A stretch of DNA of 9,059 nucleotides from NCBI GenBank assembly GCA_020425915.1, contig JAGQQZ010000035.1:1-9059 (forward strand), in the 5' to 3' direction. The notes beneath the pieces are model-generated. The model saw only the letters and a list, made by a program, of their open reading frames with translations, was not told where the DNA came from and ran no database searches. The stretch's first letter is position 1, and the number at the start of each line of letters is the position of its first letter. Of the stretch, positions 5,504-9,059 are shown piece by piece. Both the position numbers and the translations under genes were made by a program. The DNA comes from Planctomycetota bacterium (GTDB taxonomy: Bacteria; Planctomycetota; UBA1135; UBA2386).

Positions 5504-6209
5504 TCCGATCGAGTTCGGGCCGCACTGCGCCGGCGAGTTCATCGTCTTCCGACGCCGCAACGACGCGCAACGATCGAATCGCGCACGCTGCCTGCGACAC
5601 GACCCGTGCCAGAGCCTCACGACGGACCTCCGGCGGCTCCGATTCCCTCCTGGCAATCCGCGCCTGCTCACCGAAATCGAACGCGGGATCGAATTCTGGA
5701 GAGGTGTCCTTTCCGTCGAAGACAGCGCGAAGGAACCGCAGGTACTGCGCTGCTGTCGGTCCGAGATCCGGATCTTGAGCCGCCATGAAGGACTGCAGTT
5801 CAGCGACGGCCGCCAGCCCGTACCGATGGACTCGCGCCATCGCCAACTCCCGCCGCGGAAGCGACTCATCCGGGTTGAGCATCAGTTCGATGGCCACGGG
5901 AAGGCCAACACGCTCGGTGAAATCGCGGTTGCTCGGCCACAAGACCGTCGTGAGACCAGCGCTGTAGAGGAACCCGAACCCGACCAGCACGGCAGCCGCG
6001 ACCAGGCCGATTCGCCACGGGCGGCGACGCGGAGGAGTCCGTCGCCGCGATCGCATCCCATCGAGGATCCGCTCGACGACCTCGGGATCGAGTCCCAGCG
6101 CGTCGCTCTGATCCAACTGCCTCCCTGCTTCCTCGTACGAGAAGTCCCCGAGCCGATCGTCCGGCAGCCGGTCGACGAGATCCGCCCAGAACCGATCTTC
6201 CGCGTTCAT
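5457..6209 (-). CDS. Single-pass membrane protein, probable anti-sigma partner of the adjacent ECF sigma factor
   Basis: The 250-aa product has a roughly 60-residue acidic and then Arg-rich cytoplasmic segment (RSRRRTPPRRRPWR at about 53-66). One transmembrane helix follows (IGLVAAAVLVGFGFLYSAGL, about 67-86), then about 160 residues, likely outside the membrane, rich in Ala, Glu and Arg helices. This topology suits an anti-sigma factor. The zinc motif H-X3-C-X2-C of classical ZAS anti-sigmas is absent, so the assignment rests mainly on context: its ATG 6209 overlaps the sigma stop in the sequence ATGA, which implies coupled translation, and a strong GAGGAGGG (6222-6215) lies 5 bases before it. 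The open frame extends to 6245, but the ATG at 6209 is clearly better. The last 47 bases overlap the convergent secreted-protein gene. It could instead be an unrelated co-expressed membrane protein. Confidence 0.75.
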   Translation of the reverse strand: MNAEDRFWADLVDRLPDDRLGDFSYEEAGRQLDQSDALGLDPEVVERILDGMRSRRRTPPRRRPWRIGLVAAAVLVGFGFLYSAGLTTVLWPSNRDFTERVGLPVAIELMLNPDESLPRRELAMARVHRYGLAAVAELQSFMAAQDPDLGPTAAQYLRFLRAVFDGKDTSPEFDPAFDFGEQARIARRESEPPEVRREALARVVSQAACAIRSLRVVAASEDDELAGAVRPELDRIRELFESRPNGRTVR

Positions 6210-6835
6210 GAACGCCCTCCTCGAGTCTCGCTCTCGACGATCCACTCGCGCAGCTGCCGGCGCGCCTTCGATCGAGTCACGTAGATCGTGTTCGTCGACG
6301 TGTCGAACGCTCTGGCGAGCTCGGACGCTTCGGCAACTCCACCGGCCTCGAGATCGGCGAGGATGATCTCCCGCTGCAGCCCACGCAGTCGCGAGATGCT
6401 CGACTCGAGCGCGAGCACGCGGGCGGAAGGCAGCCGGTCGCCCTCCGCGTCATCCGCCTCCGCGACGCTGTGGAGGAGGTCGAGCTCGGCTGCGAGTAGG
6501 TGGTTCCGCTCCGCCTTCCGACGGCTGCGCAGTCGGTTGCGGGCGATCACGTAGAACCAGGTCCGCAGCGATGCACGCTCGGGCTCGAACGCGTCGATCT
6601 TGCTCCAGATGCGATGCAGCGCCGCACTCATCGCGTCCTCGGCCGCGTCTCGCGCAGCCTCTCCGCCGAACTCCTTCATCAACAATGCTCGCACGGGCCC
6701 TCCATGATCCACCAGCAGGCGGCGGAACCCCTCGTCGAGTCTGGCCCGCAACAAACGCAACGTCTCCGCTTCGCGACCCTCGCTCGCGAGTGCATCTGGT
6801 CGATCTTCCGGTCTACCGCGGGGCGCGGAACTCAC
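6206..6835 (-). CDS. ECF-type RNA polymerase sigma factor
   Basis: Extracytoplasmic-function sigma70 factor of 209 aa that would redirect RNA polymerase to a small regulon. Region 2 is visible as AEDAMSAALHRIWSKIDAF followed by SLRTWFYVIARNRLRSRRK (DNA melting and -10 recognition). A variable linker follows, and region 4 is SISRLRGLQREIILADLEAGG with the helix-turn-helix SELARAFDTSTNTIYVTRSKARRQL near the C-terminus. Region 3 is absent, as in all ECFs. GTG 6835 was chosen because GAGGA (6847-6843) lies 7 bases upstream and homology begins shortly after; a longer open frame to 6952 adds low-quality sequence. The stop overlaps the start of the membrane protein gene (ATGA), forming a two-gene unit. 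A hairpin (6852-6890) abuts the ribosome-binding site. The ECF subgroup and the target genes cannot be named. Confidence 0.92.
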   Translation of the reverse strand: MSSAPRGRPEDRPDALASEGREAETLRLLRARLDEGFRRLLVDHGGPVRALLMKEFGGEAARDAAEDAMSAALHRIWSKIDAFEPERASLRTWFYVIARNRLRSRRKAERNHLLAAELDLLHSVAEADDAEGDRLPSARVLALESSISRLRGLQREIILADLEAGGVAEASELARAFDTSTNTIYVTRSKARRQLREWIVESETRGGRS

Positions 6836-6842
6836 GTGCTCG

Positions 6843-6890
6843 TCCTCACGACACGACGTGGCGCTCGGGGAGATGCCCGACGTCGTCGTG
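6843..6890 (-). promoter_or_regulatory. Leader hairpin and ribosome-binding site of the sigma gene
   Basis: On the minus strand CACGACG (6890-6884) pairs with CGTCGTG (6858-6852), and within it TCGGG (6880-6876) pairs with CCCGA (6869-6865) around a six-base loop. The hairpin ends four bases before GAGGA (6847-6843), the Shine-Dalgarno of GTG 6835. This placement could tune translation of the sigma gene or mark an operator. It is seen in the sequence, but any function is inferred. Confidence 0.4.
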
Positions 6891-7012
6891 CCGCTCCAGG
6901 GCTTCGAAGTACACCTTCTCGCCCCATCCCGAAGCTCACCGGACGGCCGCACACGACCGTCGAGGGCCCTACCTCTCGCGAGCGTCGGACCTTAGCCAGA
7001 ATCTGAGGGGAT

Positions 7013-7039
7013 TGTTCGAACACGGCAGGCGCGCGCGCC
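7013..7039. promoter_or_regulatory. Two perfect palindromes between rluA-family gene and the sigma gene
   Basis: TGTTCGAACA (7013-7022) and GGCGCGCGCGCC (7028-7039) are each exactly self-complementary and lie 4-30 bases after the stop codon of the pseudouridine synthase gene, about 180 bases upstream of the sigma start. The first could be an operator in the sigma promoter region. The second is a simple CG alternation that may be chance in GC-rich DNA. There is no T-run, so they are not an intrinsic terminator. Confidence 0.3.
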
Positions 7040-7042
7040 GCG

Positions 7043-7711
7043 TCAGTTCGAAGGTTCGAGGCGCAGCTCCGGTTCCGGAGCAGGCGACTCGACGAACACA
7101 CGACGCCCGGACTCGGGATCGTCGAATGCTAGCGAGAAAGCGTGAAGCAAGGGTCGCGACGGTTTCGGCCCACCGTCTGTCGCGCGCCACCCGTACTTCC
7201 GATCGCCGATGATCGGGCACCCGAGCTCGGCCAGATGGGCCCGGATCTGGTTGCGGCGCCCTGTCTCGAGTCGACACTCGACGAGCGCCCCGACCGCACG
7301 GCGCTCGAGAACGCGGTAGTTCGTGATCGCGGTCTTCCCGCGTCGGCCACGCACACACCGCACGACACCATCTCGGCCCTCTTCCAGCCGCGACTCGATG
7401 CGTCCCGCGAGCGGCGAAGGCACGCGCGCGGTTCGGGCGTGATAGACGCGCTCGACCAGTCGATGCCGCAGCAGTTCGTCGAGCCGGGCCCGCGACTCCG
7501 GCGAGCGGGCGACCAACAAGGCTCCCGTCGTGTCCTCGTCGAGTCGATGAACCGGGTAGACCGGCTCGCCGAGTTGCTTGCTGAGGAGGTCGATCAACGT
7601 GGGGCCGCTGCGGCCCGGAGCATCGACGACGAGCATGCGGGGAGGCTTGTCGACGACGAGTACCCTCTCGTCCTCGAACAGGACGCGGATCGACTCCGGA
7701 TCCCCCGCCAT
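7043..7711 (-). CDS. RluA-family pseudouridine synthase
   Basis: Isomerises uridine to pseudouridine in rRNA or tRNA. From ATG 7711 the product is 222 aa, with no S4 domain, so only the catalytic domain is present, as in the shorter RluA/TruC-like members. The start IRVLFEDERVLVVDKPPRML is the family's first motif. HRLDEDTTGALLVAR (residues 55-69) holds the catalytic Asp58 in HRLD. TGRRNQIRAHLAELGCPIIGD is the third motif, followed by KYG and the usual C-terminal LHAF (for HA-L-F). A GTG start at 7738 would add nine residues; neither has a good Shine-Dalgarno and ATG 7711 is favoured by homology. The gene follows the NtrC-like regulator on the same strand after about 115 bases containing a perfect dyad. 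The exact RNA target cannot be assigned from sequence alone. Confidence 0.92.
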   Translation of the reverse strand: MAGDPESIRVLFEDERVLVVDKPPRMLVVDAPGRSGPTLIDLLSKQLGEPVYPVHRLDEDTTGALLVARSPESRARLDELLRHRLVERVYHARTARVPSPLAGRIESRLEEGRDGVVRCVRGRRGKTAITNYRVLERRAVGALVECRLETGRRNQIRAHLAELGCPIIGDRKYGWRATDGGPKPSRPLLHAFSLAFDDPESGRRVFVESPAPEPELRLEPSN

Positions 7712-7774
7712 CGTCAGCGCAAGTGCGCCCGAACGCACACCGGGATGTCGGAAGTCGGCTCCATCGTCGCAGGC

Positions 7775-7794
7775 GTCACGACACGAGTCGTGAC
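7775..7794. repeat. Perfect 8-base inverted repeat upstream of the pseudouridine synthase gene
   Basis: GTCACGAC (7775-7782) and GTCGTGAC (7787-7794) are exact complements separated by ACGA. The element lies between the stop of the NtrC-like gene (7828) and the start at 7711. No T-run follows on either strand, so it is more likely an operator or an RNA hairpin than an intrinsic terminator. Confidence 0.5.
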
Positions 7795-7827
7795 ACCGCC
7801 GAGGATCCTAACCCGATCGCAACCTGC

Positions 7828-9057
7828 TCAGGAGAGCGACAGCTCGAAGATCTGGATCTTCCGATACAGCGTCGCACGCCCGATGCCGAGCAGCTCGGCG
7901 GCCTTCCGCACGTTGCCCTTCGCGGCGCGCAGAGCCCGCGACAGGATCCGCTTCTCCTCTTCCTGGAACGGCAGGATGTCGGACTCGCGCACTTCGTCGG
8001 TCTCGTCCTTCGGAGCACGCATCTCCTTGACCTCGGGCGGCGCCTGCACGCCGATCGCCGGACCCATCAAGTGCACGCGGTCGATCGCCTTGCGACCGGC
8101 GAGCACGTGGGCGCGGAACACGGCGTTGCGCAGTTGTGACACGTTGCCCGGCCACGGGTTCGTCTCCAGCAGCACCATCGCGGCGGGCGAGAAGCCCTTG
8201 GCCTGGGTCCCGCTGATCACGCTGGCCTGACGCAGGAACACGTCGGCCAACGCCGGGATGTCCTCGGTACGTTCCCGCAGCAGTGGCATCTGCATCGGAA
8301 AGATGTTCAGTCGGTAGAACAGGTCTTCGCGGAAGCTCCCGCCGGCGGTCAGCTCGGCCAGCCGACCTTGGGTCGTCGCGATGATCCTCGCCGCGGTGTC
8401 GTCGTCCGAGCCCCGCTCCTTGAGCACCCGCACGAGACGCGACTGCGATCGAGACGGCAAGTGTTCGATGTGTTCGATCACGAGCGTTCCGCCGGACGCA
8501 TCCTCGAGCGCCGCGTCGAGCCGCTCCTCAGTCAGGTCGGCTCCGTACGCCGTGACGAGCGGACCGGTCGAGCGTCGACCGTGGAGGTGCAGCGTGTTGG
8601 CCACGAGGGACTTCCCGGTTCCCGCTGCTCCCTCGATCAACACGGTCGCATCGATCTCGCACGCCCGGCGAATCGCACTGTCCAATCGGCGCATCGCCGG
8701 ACTCATGCCAACGTGGAACTCGCTCGCCGGAGCTGCGTTCGCTCGCGTGGTCACGCGGACGAATTCGCCTCGGAACATGTGCGCCTCGGCGACGGCTCGC
8801 AGAGTCGCGGCTGCCTGGTGCGGATCGAATCCATCGCACAGGAAGTTCGCGAGACCGCTTCCGAGCGCCTTCGAGGCCTGAGCACACTGGCGCTCGTCGC
8901 ACGTGACGACGACCGCGCTGCACGGACACCAGTCCGCGATGATCGAGGCCAGGTCGACGCCAGCGTCGTCGAGCGCGAACACCACGGCATCGAAGTGCTG
9001 TTCGGTGGCCCGTCGTCGTGCGCTCTCGAGATAGTCACAAGTCTTGACACGGCAGTG
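7828..9057 (-). CDS. NtrC-family AAA+ regulator with degenerate receiver and no GAFTGA loop (N-terminus outside window)
   Basis: Receiver/AAA+/Fis-HTH architecture; 409 residues are visible and the frame is open to the right edge, so the true start lies outside. Visible 1-90 is receiver-like, but the phospho-acceptor position at the end of strand 3 (DAVVFALDD) is Ala28. The conserved Lys of strand 5 is replaced in NFLCDGFD (Asp75), while the Thr of VVVTCD remains. The AAA+ domain (about 110-320) keeps Walker A GAAGTGKS (143-150), FREDLFYRLNIFPMQMPLLRER and NPWPGN. The segment between YGADLTEERL and GGTL is about 19 residues shorter than usual and lacks GHEKGAFTGA, the sigma54-contact loop. 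Walker B reads GGTLVIEHIEH instead of a ...LDEI form. The Fis-type HTH is intact (KGNVRKAAELLGIGRATLYRKI, about 381-402). It probably binds DNA but is unlikely to activate sigma54 in the standard way. Confidence 0.9.
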   Translation of the reverse strand, partial: HCRVKTCDYLESARRRATEQHFDAVVFALDDAGVDLASIIADWCPCSAVVVTCDERQCAQASKALGSGLANFLCDGFDPHQAAATLRAVAEAHMFRGEFVRVTTRANAAPASEFHVGMSPAMRRLDSAIRRACEIDATVLIEGAAGTGKSLVANTLHLHGRRSTGPLVTAYGADLTEERLDAALEDASGGTLVIEHIEHLPSRSQSRLVRVLKERGSDDDTAARIIATTQGRLAELTAGGSFREDLFYRLNIFPMQMPLLRERTEDIPALADVFLRQASVISGTQAKGFSPAAMVLLETNPWPGNVSQLRNAVFRAHVLAGRKAIDRVHLMGPAIGVQAPPEVKEMRAPKDETDEVRESDILPFQEEEKRILSRALRAAKGNVRKAAELLGIGRATLYRKIQIFELSLS

Positions 9058-9059
9058 CA

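Noticed and set aside
4292..5869. Long 525-residue open frame on the minus strand
   Set aside because: It is antisense to the heme-oxygenase-fold gene and the secreted-protein gene, both of which show family or signal-peptide features. The translation is low-complexity, Arg-rich and resembles nothing; it is a by-product of high GC.
5346..6284. 312-residue open frame on the plus strand
   Set aside because: Shadow of the membrane protein gene on the other strand, which has a strong ribosome-binding site, a TM helix and coupling to the sigma gene.
6836..6952. Longer sigma factor starting at 6952
   Set aside because: The added residues show no sigma similarity, and GTG 6835 has a well-placed GAGGA.
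7142..8230. Long 362-residue open frame on the plus strand
   Set aside because: It runs antisense to the pseudouridine synthase and NtrC-like genes, whose motifs are unambiguous. It has no recognisable features.
1..9059. Mobile element, CRISPR array, tRNA or rRNA
   Set aside because: No direct-repeat arrays, transposase or integrase motifs, terminal inverted repeats flanking a gene, or tRNA-like cloverleaf with a T-loop GTTCRANNC were noticed on either strand.

Overview
The window is a GC-rich, gene-dense bacterial chromosome segment that looks like core and semi-core genome rather than a mobile island. No tRNA, rRNA, insertion sequence, phage gene or CRISPR array was seen. The Fis-tailed NtrC-type regulator, the lipoprotein signal peptide and a short secreted protein point to a Gram-negative (diderm) organism. 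The orphan MoxR ATPase and the ECF sigma factor paired with a non-standard membrane partner would suit a Planctomycetota-like or similarly deep lineage, but that is only inference; a bacterial frataxin (CyaY) is best known from Proteobacteria and keeps the assignment open.

Layout, left to right. (1) 1-1498, plus strand: the C-terminal part of the adenine glycosylase MutY, then enoyl-ACP reductase FabI. (2) 1485-2597, minus strand: a TPR lipoprotein convergent with fabI, the two ends overlapping by 14 bp. (3) 2620-3624, plus strand: a MoxR-type AAA+ ATPase, divergent from the TPR gene with only a few bases between starts and no DUF58/VWA partners downstream. (4) 3625-3933: a non-coding gap with a strongly folded RNA candidate and a textbook intrinsic terminator. 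(5) 3934-5065, plus strand: frataxin CyaY, then a heme-oxygenase-fold 'iron-containing redox enzyme' homologue. (6) 5141-5503, plus strand: a short secreted protein whose end overlaps (47 bp) the convergent membrane protein at 5457-6209. (7) 6835-5457, minus strand: an ECF sigma factor and a single-pass membrane protein joined by an ATGA overlap, probably a sigma/anti-sigma pair. (8) 7711-7043, minus strand: an RluA-family pseudouridine synthase. (9) 9057-7828, minus strand: an NtrC-family regulator, cut by the right edge, with a degenerate receiver, no GAFTGA loop and an altered Walker B.

The parts most worth a second look are the degenerate NtrC-like regulator, the structured RNA plus terminator just before cyaY, the pairing of frataxin with a heme-oxygenase-fold protein whose metal ligands look altered, and the sigma/anti-sigma pair without a zinc motif. 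None is proven to be a new system from sequence alone. All alignments behind these calls were made by eye.
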